From JAANXG01 sp963731035 (lineage in GTDB: Bacteria; Pseudomonadota; Gammaproteobacteria; Arenicellales; JAANXG01): a stretch of 64,000 bases of DNA. The notes below the pieces were generated by a model, which was not told the origin of the DNA, ran no database searches, and saw only the letters and a list, made by a program, of their open reading frames with translations. The DNA lies in assembly GCA_963731035.1 (NCBI GenBank), contig CAVSUY010000015.1:1-64000 (forward strand). The letters run 5' to 3'. Positions 1 to 7,545 of the stretch are shown here, piece by piece. The translations under genes were made by a program, and so were the position numbers. Position 1 is the first letter of the stretch, and the number at the start of each line of letters is the position of its first letter.

Positions 1-3
1 AAC

Positions 4-1754
4 GAGGTTGTAGAAAAACTCTATTTTGGAACGGACTTTTCACGGACTCGATCTCAAATGAGTGATCAGTGGTGGAATGGCTTGGTATCGTAGACGGCTT
101 CCATTCCGGATTACCTATGCTGGGACCATCCCGTAATTCATGATCTTCTCGATGTTGTGAACCAAACAAAACAGTCGCCACTGGCCCTGCACCTTCGGAC
201 GGCTGCGTAAACTGAACCGCTTCAATTTCTTGTTCGCCGTGATGTTGGCGAACACCGGCTCCACCACCGACATCCGGTGACCGTAGATCTCCCTGCCTTG
301 TTCACTGTCTATCCGCCGCCGCATCCAGTTCATGTAGTAGTTGCCGGGACCCACGTCCTTCTCCAGGATGAACGACACCTGGCGACCGTGGCCGTTGCGG
401 TGGTCCGCTGAATTGGGATTGCGCAGGCACTGGTGCTTCAGGGCACAGTGCCGGCATTGGAGAAGATAACCCTCGAAGAACAACTTGCGGTTGCCCCGCT
501 TGTCCACTTCCTCCCGACGCAGCGCCAGATCATTGCCCGCCGGGCATCTACAAGTCCGACTTTGGGGATCGAACTCGAAAGCGTGTGCGGGAAACCATTT
601 GCCGACCTTCGATGACCGAGGCTTCCGGTGCCGGGCCTTGTGGCCGGCAAAGCGCTCATCCCGCTCCCGGAACCGGGTGTCCGGGACATAACCGTCGATC
701 CCCTCATCGTGCAGGTAGCGCATGTTGGTTTCGCTCGCAAACCCGGCGTCTGCCGTCACCTGCGTCCCCTCGTCATAAATGTCCGGGCTGATGCCCAAGC
801 GTTCGAAGCGGGTCCGTACGGATCTCGTCATGGGCTCCAGAGTGTGATGCTCCTGACCGTCCCCGAAGGCCTGGGCCTCCACGATGATCTGGTGTTTTCG
901 GTCCACCGCCGCCAGGCCCGTGTAGCCCTGGATCGTCCCTTTGCTGGTGGTCATCTTGGCCGAATCGTTGTCGGTAATGTTACTTTTCACTTCCCTGGCC
1001 CGCTTGCCCCGGCCCATCCTTGGGCGGGCGGTCTTTAAAAATCGTTCGATCTTCTCGTTCGCCCGGTTCAGGGTTTCGAGGGTCCGCTCGGTACGTTCGG
1101 TTCGGGCCGCGTCGCCGGTGGTTTCTTCTTCCTCATCGATCCGGCGATGTTCACCAATTAGGACCCGGATCCGCTGCTGAATCTTCTTCTGCTTGTCAGT
1201 CAGCTCCTTGAAAGTCCCCGACCATTCCTTGGCCGCGTTCGAGGGCAGCTTGCAACCATCGATGGCGAACAACTCCTTGCCCAAAAGACCCTGTTCGTCG
1301 CACACCAGCAGGATCTGCTCGAACAACTCTTCGATCTCATCGGGATGACTGCTCACAAAATGGGCAATGGTGGTCCAGTGCGGGACCGTATCGCAGGACA
1401 GGGCCTGAAACAGGATGTTGTGCCGGCAACACCACTGAATCTCCCGGCTCGAGGTGATGCCCTTGGAGTAGGCGAACAGGATGATCTTCAGCAGAATCGC
1501 GGGGTCGTAGGCCAGACGGCCCGTGTCCTCGTTCTTGAAGTGCACATCGAAGATCGACAGGTCCAGCCTCTTGTCAATCAGGTGGTGCAGAGCGTGCTCG
1601 AAGGTGCCGGGTTGCAGCTGCGCTTCGTAGTCCACCACAACCAGCTTGCTTTGCTTATAGTCGTACGGCTTGTATCTGGGCATGCCAATACTCCTTGAAC
1701 CGTTACGACACTTTACTCCATCACGACTGGATTCCGGGGTTTTTCTACAGCTTC
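4..1754. mobile_element. IS1182-family insertion sequence, complete
   Basis: Imperfect terminal inverted repeats of about 19 bp bound the element: 4-22 and 1736-1754 share the core TGTAGAAAAAC with about four mismatches. One transposase gene fills it. AAC lies directly outside both ends (1-3 and 1755-1757), compatible with a short target duplication, but the left flank is cut by the window start. On the right the element abuts the AGCGTT core of an integron attC site, so it inserted at or next to the cassette recombination point. Confidence 0.85.
115..1683 (-). CDS. IS1182-family DDE transposase
   Basis: This 522-residue protein catalyses cut-and-paste movement of the surrounding IS. The N-terminal part (about residues 1-110) is the DUF772-type domain of IS1182/IS5-like transposases. 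The DDE residues can be placed at AIDGCKLPSNA (about 140), TADAGF (about 310) and the C-terminal RRRIDSEQGREIYGHR (about 460), the Glu being in the last motif. A cysteine-rich stretch near residues 370-420 (CRCPAGN, CRHCALKHQC) is typical of the insertion domain in this family. The frame is intact and full length, so the enzyme may be active. It is the only transposase gene in the window, although MITE-like repeats with similar ends occur at 26943, 46036 and 47375. Confidence 0.93.
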   Translation of the reverse strand: MPRYKPYDYKQSKLVVVDYEAQLQPGTFEHALHHLIDKRLDLSIFDVHFKNEDTGRLAYDPAILLKIILFAYSKGITSSREIQWCCRHNILFQALSCDTVPHWTTIAHFVSSHPDEIEELFEQILLVCDEQGLLGKELFAIDGCKLPSNAAKEWSGTFKELTDKQKKIQQRIRVLIGEHRRIDEEEETTGDAARTERTERTLETLNRANEKIERFLKTARPRMGRGKRAREVKSNITDNDSAKMTTSKGTIQGYTGLAAVDRKHQIIVEAQAFGDGQEHHTLEPMTRSVRTRFERLGISPDIYDEGTQVTADAGFASETNMRYLHDEGIDGYVPDTRFRERDERFAGHKARHRKPRSSKVGKWFPAHAFEFDPQSRTCRCPAGNDLALRREEVDKRGNRKLFFEGYLLQCRHCALKHQCLRNPNSADHRNGHGRQVSFILEKDVGPGNYYMNWMRRRIDSEQGREIYGHRMSVVEPVFANITANKKLKRFSLRSRPKVQGQWRLFCLVHNIEKIMNYGMVPA

Positions 1755-1814
1755 AACGCTGGAGTTAAGCGGCGGCGGAGCTTTTCCGCCGTCCGCTTGG
1801 ACGAATTGTTATGC
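1755..1814 (-). other. Integron attC site of the lipoprotein cassette, R' end abutted by the IS
   Basis: Read on the minus strand, the site starts GCATAACAATTCG, continues as an imperfect palindrome (GTCCAAGCGGACGGCGG ... CCGCCGCCGCTTAAC) and ends in CCAGCGTT. This is the R''-L''-loop-L'-R' layout of attC sites, with complementary AACAATTCG-type and AGCGTT-type ends. The normal GTTRRRY core is interrupted just after GTT because the IS begins there. The stop codon of the cassette gene (1814-1816) lies at the site's edge, as is usual in cassettes. Confidence 0.85.
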
Positions 1815-2278
1815 TACTTACTGCATTGACCATTTGAAGCCATTTTTAGACTTGCTACTTCACTTTTGCCCGTGTCGTTGCTAACCGTTTCAAGCTTTGC
1901 CCCGCCGACAAACACACCCATCTTGATGTATTGGCGAACGAAGTAGTTGACGCCTGCCTTCATGTATACCACTAGATCGTTCGGAGAGAATTCGGACTCA
2001 GTGGAGATCGTGTGCTTCGCGTTACCAGGGACTTGTGTGTAGAAAAAAACCTTGTCTGCAGATTCGCCGAGGCAGTTACCGTCTACGAAGATGTCCTTTT
2101 TTAGCGCTTTGCCTACAAAGCTATCGCGATATACGTATAAGCCCGCATTTCCGGCGTCGGGTGCGGGAAAGGACTTGGCCGTGGACGATTGCTGATCATT
2201 TGCCATTGGCACCGACGCACAGCCGGCCAAACCCAGAACGGCCGCAGCTGTTGCGGCAAGAATAACTTTCTTGAACAT
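1814..2278 (-). CDS. DUF2846-like lipoprotein (integron cassette)
   Basis: A 154-residue predicted lipoprotein. From the ATG at 2278 it has a signal peptide (MFKKVILAATAAAVLGLAGC) with lipobox LAGC, so Cys20 would be lipidated. The body (GLYVYRDSFVGKALKKDIFVDG ... GVNYFVRQYIKMGVF) resembles DUF2846 proteins, which are common in chromosomal integron cassettes and have no known function. An in-frame upstream extension to 2389 is open but would run through the neighbouring attC, so the lipoprotein start is preferred. Its stop touches the downstream attC. A promoter in the array is not evident. Confidence 0.8.
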   Translation of the reverse strand: MFKKVILAATAAAVLGLAGCASVPMANDQQSSTAKSFPAPDAGNAGLYVYRDSFVGKALKKDIFVDGNCLGESADKVFFYTQVPGNAKHTISTESEFSPNDLVVYMKAGVNYFVRQYIKMGVFVGGAKLETVSNDTGKSEVASLKMASNGQCSK

Positions 2279-2315
2279 GTGTTTCCCCTGTGTAGAAGTG
2301 TGATGCTGCGATAGA

Positions 2316-2378
2316 GCATAACGCTTCGCATCAGCGGCGCGGCTTTGCCGCGTCCGGCTGCATGCGATTGTTATGTGC
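2316..2378 (-). other. Integron attC site of the HIT cassette
   Basis: On the minus strand the 63-bp site runs from GCACATAACAATCGCATGC through a GC-rich palindrome (GCCGGACGCGGCAAAGCCGCG) to GATGCGAAGCGTTATGC. The ends ATAACAATCGC and GCGAAGCGTTAT are complementary with a small asymmetry, as in attC simple sites. It lies between the HIT gene and the lipoprotein gene. Confidence 0.88.
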
Positions 2379-2831
2379 TCAGTTCTCATATCGCTGGATG
2401 TTTGATCGAAGGATATCTTTTACCTTTTTCATCGTATCCGCCGAAACTGTCCTTTCTCGCTCCATTGGCATGCCTTCAAAGTTCTCATCGATAAATTCCT
2501 CACCTGCAAATTGAACTGGGTTTTCATATCTAGGAATTATATGAAAATGGAGATGCCTCACCGAGTTATTCGTTTGAAGGTAGTTAAACCAGTCGGGTGC
2601 AAATGATTTCTTTAATGCATCTTCAATATCTTTGAGAATCGAATGGACATCAAGAAGCTCCTCTTCTGACAATGAGGTAAACCCTTCCTTATGCTTTTTA
2701 TGCACCAGCATGCATACGCCTAGTAAAAACTGAAACTGATTAAGGATGAGAACCCAATTTCGATATTCGTAAACGAAGGTTGGACCGTTTTGAAATCCTG
2801 GATCACAAAATAAGCATTCACGAGAAGACAT
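2379..2831 (-). CDS. HIT-family protein (integron cassette)
   Basis: A 150-residue histidine-triad protein. The catalytic triad motif HLHFHIIPRY sits near residue 95. The N-terminus MSSRECLFCDPGF is the usual HIT opening with a Cys-x-x-Cys pair. HIT proteins hydrolyse or transfer nucleotide monophosphates from dinucleoside or aminoacyl adenylate-type substrates; the substrate here cannot be told. The gene is markedly more AT-rich than the chromosome around it, which fits recent capture as a cassette. Its stop codon overlaps the attC at 2316-2378. Confidence 0.88.
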   Translation of the reverse strand: MSSRECLFCDPGFQNGPTFVYEYRNWVLILNQFQFLLGVCMLVHKKHKEGFTSLSEEELLDVHSILKDIEDALKKSFAPDWFNYLQTNNSVRHLHFHIIPRYENPVQFAGEEFIDENFEGMPMERERTVSADTMKKVKDILRSNIQRYEN

Positions 2832-2886
2832 CTTTGGCGATTTCTCAATAAAAGTATTTAACGAATATTACCCTAATGCCAATTGA

Positions 2887-2987
2887 GCACATAACGATAG
2901 CGATGAGCCGCGCTTGACGGCGACCGACCGGAGCGGAAGCGAAGGGAGCGAGCGGTCAAGCGTCGGCCTCGATCGCTTTTGTTAGGC
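2887..2987 (-). other. Integron attC site, long form
   Basis: On the minus strand this 101-bp site begins GCCTAACAAAAGCGATCGAGG and ends CATCGCTATCGTTATGTGC. The ends pair (AAAAGCGAT with ATCGCTATCG), and the centre holds a second long imperfect stem (CCGACGCTTGACCG ... CGCCGTCAAGCGCGG). It is longer than its neighbours but within the known size range for attC sites. The stop codon of the upstream cassette ORF is inside its first repeat. Confidence 0.85.
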
Positions 2988-3421
2988 GATTCTCTCATTC
3001 CGCACCCAAAGCACTCCGCGGCAGACGACTGCGCGTATGTGGCCAAGCTTAATAGCTTTCTCCAGTTTCTTTTTCGAAATGCCGTACTCCCTCGTATAGC
3101 GGTCGGCCTCGAGCGGATTGCCCAAATACTCAATTTCCTCATCGGTCAGCCCGCCGGCCCTCGCCCGAATCTCCGGATTTTCCAATAACTTCTGTTGATA
3201 CGCACCTTGCGCCTGCAATTCCTCCCCGAGTTGAGCGACTCGCAGATTGACGTAGTCCGCCTTCGCCCGCTGTTCATCCCATCCGTTATCTGCCAGTGCT
3301 TTCGTCCACAGGCCTTCCTTAAAACAGAGTCCTTCAATTCCGTGGCAACACACGCATATAGCACCTCGTCTACCGGGTCGGGGGGTGAGGTCTGCTGTTT
3401 GAGAAACTTTGAAATATCCAT
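2982..3421 (-). pseudogene. Cassette ORF broken by a 1-nt frameshift; unrecognised protein
   Basis: The intended start is the ATG at 3421 (MDISKFLKQQTSPPDPV...). That frame encodes MDISKF...CVATELKDSV, then the coding sense moves to the frame ending at 2982 (LKEGLWTKALADNGWDEQRAKADYVNLRVAQLGEEL...). The join lies at the run TTTTAA (3320-3326). The span of 440 nt is one short of a multiple of three, so a single deletion explains it. The C-terminal part (residues about 100-147: DRYTREYGISKKKLEKAIKLGHIRAV...) looks like a small DNA-binding helix pair, but no function is assigned. It is either a decayed cassette or a homopolymer sequencing error. Confidence 0.7.
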
Positions 3422-3431
3422 TGTTATGACC

Positions 3432-3489
3432 GCCTAACGACAAGCGCTCAGCGGCGCCTGTTGGCGTCCGCTGGAGCCACTTGTTAGAG
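3432..3489 (-). other. Integron attC site of the GIY-YIG cassette
   Basis: On the minus strand the 58-bp site reads from CTCTAACAAGTGGC through CCAGCGGACGCCAACAGGCG to GAGCGCTTGTCGTTAGGC. The ACAAGTGGC and GCGCTTGTCG ends and the central GGCGCC stem give the normal attC fold. It follows the degenerate 3' end of the GIY-YIG cassette. Confidence 0.88.
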
Positions 3490-3499
3490 CGGATTTAAC

Positions 3500-3963
3500 A
3501 AGCATTTTCGCGTAGGGGCAATAGCCTTCAGACGTCGCTATTGCCTCGAAATTCGACGAAGTGTGTCGGTCTCTTGGTCGCCTTGTTTGTTCAACAACGT
3601 CACATCCTTCTGATAGAGCGTGATCTATGATCGCGTTTTCTCATCAACGTCAGAACTTTTTTGCGGTTCTGTCCGTTTCTTTTCAGTTTCGCTTCGCTAG
3701 TAGATTAATGAATCTTTGTCACCTGTGAGGCGTTTCGGCATACCCACCATCAGGGGAACCGAATTGAACTGCTGCTCGATTCGGGTACGCAGCTTCTCCG
3801 CTTGTCCGATATATATGGGACTGACCTTTTGTCCATGCCTCCTAGCGAACACATAAACCCCGGGTTTGTCCGGTATGTTCCTAAGCTCTTCCGCGAAGTC
3901 GATCAGATTGTGTCGTGCACCATCCACGAGGATTATGGGCTGACTCCATTGCGCATTTACCAT
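3500..3963 (-). pseudogene. GIY-YIG domain cassette protein with a decayed C-terminus
   Basis: The first 88 codons (3697-3963) encode the core of a GIY-YIG nuclease-fold protein: KPGVYVFARR, then SPIYIGQAEKLRTRI. The frame hits TAG at 3697 early in the domain's second half. Downstream, before the attC, fragments with a protein-like look appear in different frames: IIDHALSEG, then LLNKQGDQETD (about 3565-3600), then THFVEFRGN. The helix-plus-NKQG pattern is what I would expect at the C-terminus of small GIY-YIG cassette proteins. The reading is that an early stop and at least two frameshifts have destroyed the 3' part. Function is unknown even for intact relatives. Confidence 0.6.
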
Positions 3964-4385
3964 AAGTGCCTATCCGTAACCTCCTATCGAGCTCTAACAG
4001 TGAGTGGACGGAAAAAGGGCGTGGTGTAACACGGCATTTGTTCGTATAACACGCAGGGAGGTGGGCGTTTTTTGCACAACGAGGTGTGATTCCATCCAAA
4101 ATCTTCTTTTGAATCCGTTACTTGTTACCATGTCCGGCGTTGCATGTCTGTGCGGGTCGTGTTGTAACACGGACGAACTGATCCTGAACCCAGTCTAGAT
4201 CAATTCCGTGTGGGACGGGACCCCTGGAGACACGTCCGGTGGACGAAAGTCGGCCTCCGCGAGATTTCAACAGGGGTGTAGCTGCGGCGGGCCACGACGT
4301 CGCCGGAGCAATGGCGCGGAAAGGTGATCGTGGAGACCGGCCAGCCGCTGGCCATCGGATCTCCGCGTTATACCGCGGACAGGTG
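3964..4385. other. Non-coding gap at the 5' edge of the cassette array
   Basis: These 422 bases between the last cassette and the pirin gene contain no convincing ORF, no attC, no attI and no integrase remnant. The direct words GTAACACGG (near 4025 and 4164) recur without an obvious structure. An attI or a lost first cassette could have stood here, but nothing readable remains. Confidence 0.4.
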
Positions 4386-5324
4386 TCAGTCGTCCGGCAG
4401 CGGGATGAACTCGTCCCGGTCCCCCACCGGCAGTGTGAAGCGGCCGCCGGTGTAGTCGCCCGCGCGCCAGGCTTCCTTGGCGGCCTCGATCTTGTCTTTC
4501 GAGGAGGCGACGAAGTTCCACCAGACGTATCGGGGGCCTTCGAGGGCTTCGCCACCGAGCAGCATGAGGCGCGCGCCGGTGCTGCCTGCCGTGAGGGATA
4601 CGCGGTCGCCGGTGCGGAACACCAGCATCCGGCCGGGCTCGTACCCTGTTCCAGCAATCTTGATGCTGCCTTCCAGGATGTATACGCCGCGCTCCTCGTG
4701 CTCGTCCGGCAGCGGGAGGACGGCACCGGGATCCAGGGCGGCGTCGAGGTAGAACATCTCGGAGAAGGTGCTGACCGGCGCGCGCTCGCCGTACGCGGCG
4801 CCGAGGATCAGGCGGACCTGCTTGCCCTCGTCCTCGAAGTGCGGGAGCGCTTCGCGGGCGTGGTGCTCGAAGCCCGGCTCCGTTTCCTCGTCGCTCAGCG
4901 GCAACGCCACCCAGGTCTGGATGCCGGACAGCTCGTGGGGCCGGGCGCGCTCTTCGGCGCTGGTGCGCTCGGAGTGGGTGATGCCCTGGCCCGCGATCAT
5001 CCAATTGACCGCGCCCGGACGGATGAACTGGTTGTTGCCGAGGGAGTCGCGGTGCTGGACCTCGCCCTTGAACAGGTAAGTGACCGTGGCGAGGCCGATG
5101 TGTGGATGCGGCCGGACGTCGATGCCCTGGTCCGGGGCAAACCCGGTCGGTCCGAACTGATCGAAGAAGATGAACGGACCCACCATCTGGCGGCGGGCCG
5201 CAGGCAGGGTGCGCCGCACTTCGAAGCCGCCGAGGTCGCGCGCCCGGGGGACGATGAGCGTCTCGACGGCATCCACCGAGACGTCCTCGGGGGAGATGGG
5301 ATCCAGGGTCGGGGTCCAGGTCAT
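4386..5324 (-). CDS. Pirin-family cupin protein
   Basis: A 312-residue two-domain cupin. The start is the ATG at 5324, preceded by GGAGAC eight bases upstream. The metal ligands of pirin are all present: His73 and His75 in RPHPHIG, and His117 and Glu119 in ITHSER. The C-terminal cupin (about 180-290) ends in the family's typical RYVWWNFVASSKDKIEAAKE stretch. Bacterial pirins bind iron; some have quercetinase activity and some act by protein contacts, and the role here cannot be told. It stands alone on the minus strand beside the integron array. Confidence 0.93.
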   Translation of the reverse strand: MTWTPTLDPISPEDVSVDAVETLIVPRARDLGGFEVRRTLPAARRQMVGPFIFFDQFGPTGFAPDQGIDVRPHPHIGLATVTYLFKGEVQHRDSLGNNQFIRPGAVNWMIAGQGITHSERTSAEERARPHELSGIQTWVALPLSDEETEPGFEHHAREALPHFEDEGKQVRLILGAAYGERAPVSTFSEMFYLDAALDPGAVLPLPDEHEERGVYILEGSIKIAGTGYEPGRMLVFRTGDRVSLTAGSTGARLMLLGGEALEGPRYVWWNFVASSKDKIEAAKEAWRAGDYTGGRFTLPVGDRDEFIPLPDD

Positions 5325-5481
5325 TGCTTTGTCTCCAACGGAAAAAGATACGAATTGCCCAACCGAAAGGAGGGTTTGCAAATACTACACGTGATGGCGA
5401 CACAAAGACTATGGTTGTACGGGGCCCGTTCGACGGCCGCGGATGAGGCATCATGTGGAACAGGACACTATCTTGATTCGA

Positions 5482-5517
5482 CCCCCTCACCCCAACCCTC
5501 TCCCGGAGGGAGAGGGA
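5482..5517. repeat. CCCTCACCCC/GGGAGAGGG-type intergenic palindrome
   Basis: The segment contains CCCTCTCCCGGAGGGAGAGGG, a short perfect hairpin, preceded by CCCCCTCACCCCAACC. Related copies occur at 42931-42970 (opposite sense) and, degraded, near 57635-57660. This type of dispersed palindrome is common between genes in proteobacteria. Confidence 0.7.
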
Positions 5518-5592
5518 GTTTGTGGCACAGCAGTGAATCGCGGGTATTGATTTCCCGGCTGGCTTGAATTCACTATCGGTGCAACCCCATTT

Positions 5593-7470
5593 GTGAGAGC
5601 TGACCCCCCGGATTTTCGAATGCACGGTTCTCGCCGCACCAACATGCCGGCCACCGGCCGGCGCGACTGGCAGACTCTGAAGACGCTTGTCCCCTACCTG
5701 TGGGACTACCGCTGGCGCCTGGGCGGCGCCATGGCGTTGCTGGCAGTCGCCAAGCTCGCGAACATCGGCGTGCCGGTGGCGCTGAAGGAGATCGTCGACA
5801 ACCTGGATACATCGGGGAAGGCGACGGCCATTCTCACGGTGCCTCTGGCCCTGCTGATCGCCTACGGCGTGCTGAGGTTTTCCACCATCCTCTTTCAGGA
5901 GCTGCGCAACGCCGTTTTCGCCAAGGCCGCACAGCGCTCCACCCGCCGCATCACCCTCAAGGTGTTCCGCCACCTGCACAAGCTGTCGCTGCGCTTCCAC
6001 CTCGACCGGCAGACCGGCGGCCTTTCCAGGGACCTCGAGCGCGGTAGCAACAGCATCACACAGCTCCTGAATTACATCGTTTTCAGCATTCTGCCCACCA
6101 TCTTCGAGATTCTGGTGGTCTGCGGCATCCTCCTTGTGAAGTTCAAGCCATGGTTCGCGATCGTCACCCTCATCACAGTGGTGGTGTACTTTGTTTACAC
6201 CTACAAGGTCACCGAGTGGCGCATCAAGTTTCGGGTGCAGATGAACCAGGCCGATACCAGGGCCAACTCGGCGGCCGTGGATTCGTTGATCAACTACGAG
6301 ACCGTCAAGTATTTCGGTAACGAGCAGTGGGAGGCGCGGCGCTACGATGACAACCTGCGCATCTGGGAGAAAGCATCGATAAAGAGCCTGGTGTCGCTGG
6401 CGCTCCTCAACATCGGGCAGGGCGTCATAATCGGCGGCGGCCTGACGGCGCTGATGATCATGGCCGCGCAGCAGGTCACGGCCGGCAGCATGACGCTCGG
6501 TGATTTCGTCATGGTGAATGCGTTCCTGATTCAGCTCTATATCCCGCTGAACTTCCTCGGCACCATCTTCCGCGAGGTGAAGCACTGCCTGACGGACATG
6601 GAGCAGATGTTCGGCCTCATGGAGGCGTCACCGGAGGTGAGCGACACCGAGTCCGCCGGAGTACTGACGACCTCCGACGTGTCCGTGCGCTTCGATCATG
6701 TCGAGTTCTCCTACAACGACGACCGCCAGATCCTGTTCGACGTGGACTTCGAGATCCCGAGCGGCCACAAGGTGGCGGTGGTGGGGCCGAGCGGCTCCGG
6801 CAAGTCCACCCTGGCCCGGCTGCTGTTCCGGTTCTTCGACGTGAGCAGCGGCGCGATCCGCATCAATGGCACCGACATTCGCAGCCTGACGACCGAGTCA
6901 TTACGGGCCGCTATCGGCATCGTGCCGCAGGACACGGTGCTGTTCAACGACACCATCGAGTACAACATCCGCTACGGCCGCCCCGACGCCGGTCCGGACG
7001 AGGTGCTGGAAGCGGCCAGGCTGGCGCAGCTCGACGGCTTCATTCAATCGCTGCCCAAGGGCTACGAGACCCTGGTGGGCGAGCGCGGGCTCAAGATATC
7101 CGGGGGCGAGAAGCAGCGTATCGCCATCGCCCGTACCCTGCTCAAGGATCCGGCGATCCTGATCCTGGACGAGGCGACCTCGTCGTTGGATACGCGCTCG
7201 GAGAAGGCAATACAGTCGGCGCTGGAACGGGCGGCCAGGAACCGCACCACGCTGGTGATCGCCCACCGGTTGTCAACGGTGGTGGACTGCGACGAGATCC
7301 TGGTGCTGGATCATGGGCGGATCGTGGAGCGCGGGGATCATGACGAGCTCCTGGCGCGTGGGGGGCATTACGCCGAGTTGTGGCAGTTGCAGCAGCGGCA
7401 GGGGACGGAGGTTTCGCCTGGGGCGGCGGTTGCTTCGGTGGGTGAGGTCGTTGAGGGCAATCGCGGCTGA
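5593..7470 (+). CDS. Atm1/HMT1-type ABC exporter, fused permease and ATPase
   Basis: A 625-residue half-transporter of the ABCB7/Atm1 type, which as a homodimer exports glutathione-linked or heavy-metal compounds across the inner membrane. The membrane domain (about residues 40-330) has six predicted helices. The ATPase domain has Walker A GPSGSGKST (about 398), signature ISGGEKQR and Walker B ILILDEATSSLD. Starts at Met10 or Met18 (MPATGRRD) are also possible; the longer form lacks a strong ribosome site. The last three codons and the stop (NRG-TGA) are supplied by a REP element that begins at 7460, so the C-terminal tail has been altered by that repeat. Confidence 0.93.
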   Translation: MRADPPDFRMHGSRRTNMPATGRRDWQTLKTLVPYLWDYRWRLGGAMALLAVAKLANIGVPVALKEIVDNLDTSGKATAILTVPLALLIAYGVLRFSTILFQELRNAVFAKAAQRSTRRITLKVFRHLHKLSLRFHLDRQTGGLSRDLERGSNSITQLLNYIVFSILPTIFEILVVCGILLVKFKPWFAIVTLITVVVYFVYTYKVTEWRIKFRVQMNQADTRANSAAVDSLINYETVKYFGNEQWEARRYDDNLRIWEKASIKSLVSLALLNIGQGVIIGGGLTALMIMAAQQVTAGSMTLGDFVMVNAFLIQLYIPLNFLGTIFREVKHCLTDMEQMFGLMEASPEVSDTESAGVLTTSDVSVRFDHVEFSYNDDRQILFDVDFEIPSGHKVAVVGPSGSGKSTLARLLFRFFDVSSGAIRINGTDIRSLTTESLRAAIGIVPQDTVLFNDTIEYNIRYGRPDAGPDEVLEAARLAQLDGFIQSLPKGYETLVGERGLKISGGEKQRIAIARTLLKDPAILILDEATSSLDTRSEKAIQSALERAARNRTTLVIAHRLSTVVDCDEILVLDHGRIVERGDHDELLARGGHYAELWQLQQRQGTEVSPGAAVASVGEVVEGNRG

Positions 7471-7541
7471 AGCCGCTCCTACAATCCAGGGTTTGACTCC
7501 GAAGGAGAGCCTCGGCTTGTAGGAGCGGCTTCAGCCGCGAT
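7460..7541. repeat. REP-type inverted pair
   Basis: Two 25-bp copies in opposite orientation (7460-7484 and 7517-7541) contain CGGCTGAAGCCGCTCCTACA and its complement, 32 bp apart. Each copy can fold and the pair can form a larger hairpin that may act as a bidirectional terminator between the convergent ABC transporter and ndh. The same pair occurs at 18077-18157. No REP-associated (RAYT) transposase lies in the window. Confidence 0.92.
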
Positions 7542-7545
7542 GTCG

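Noticed and set aside
4360..4380. GCGTTATAC as an attC or attI core near the pirin gene
   Set aside because: No complementary R''/L'' arms lie at a suitable distance.
4267..6585. A 772-codon minus-strand open frame across the pirin and ABC transporter genes
   Set aside because: It is the antisense or out-of-frame shadow of two well-supported genes, with low-complexity Arg/Pro/His-rich composition and no domain.
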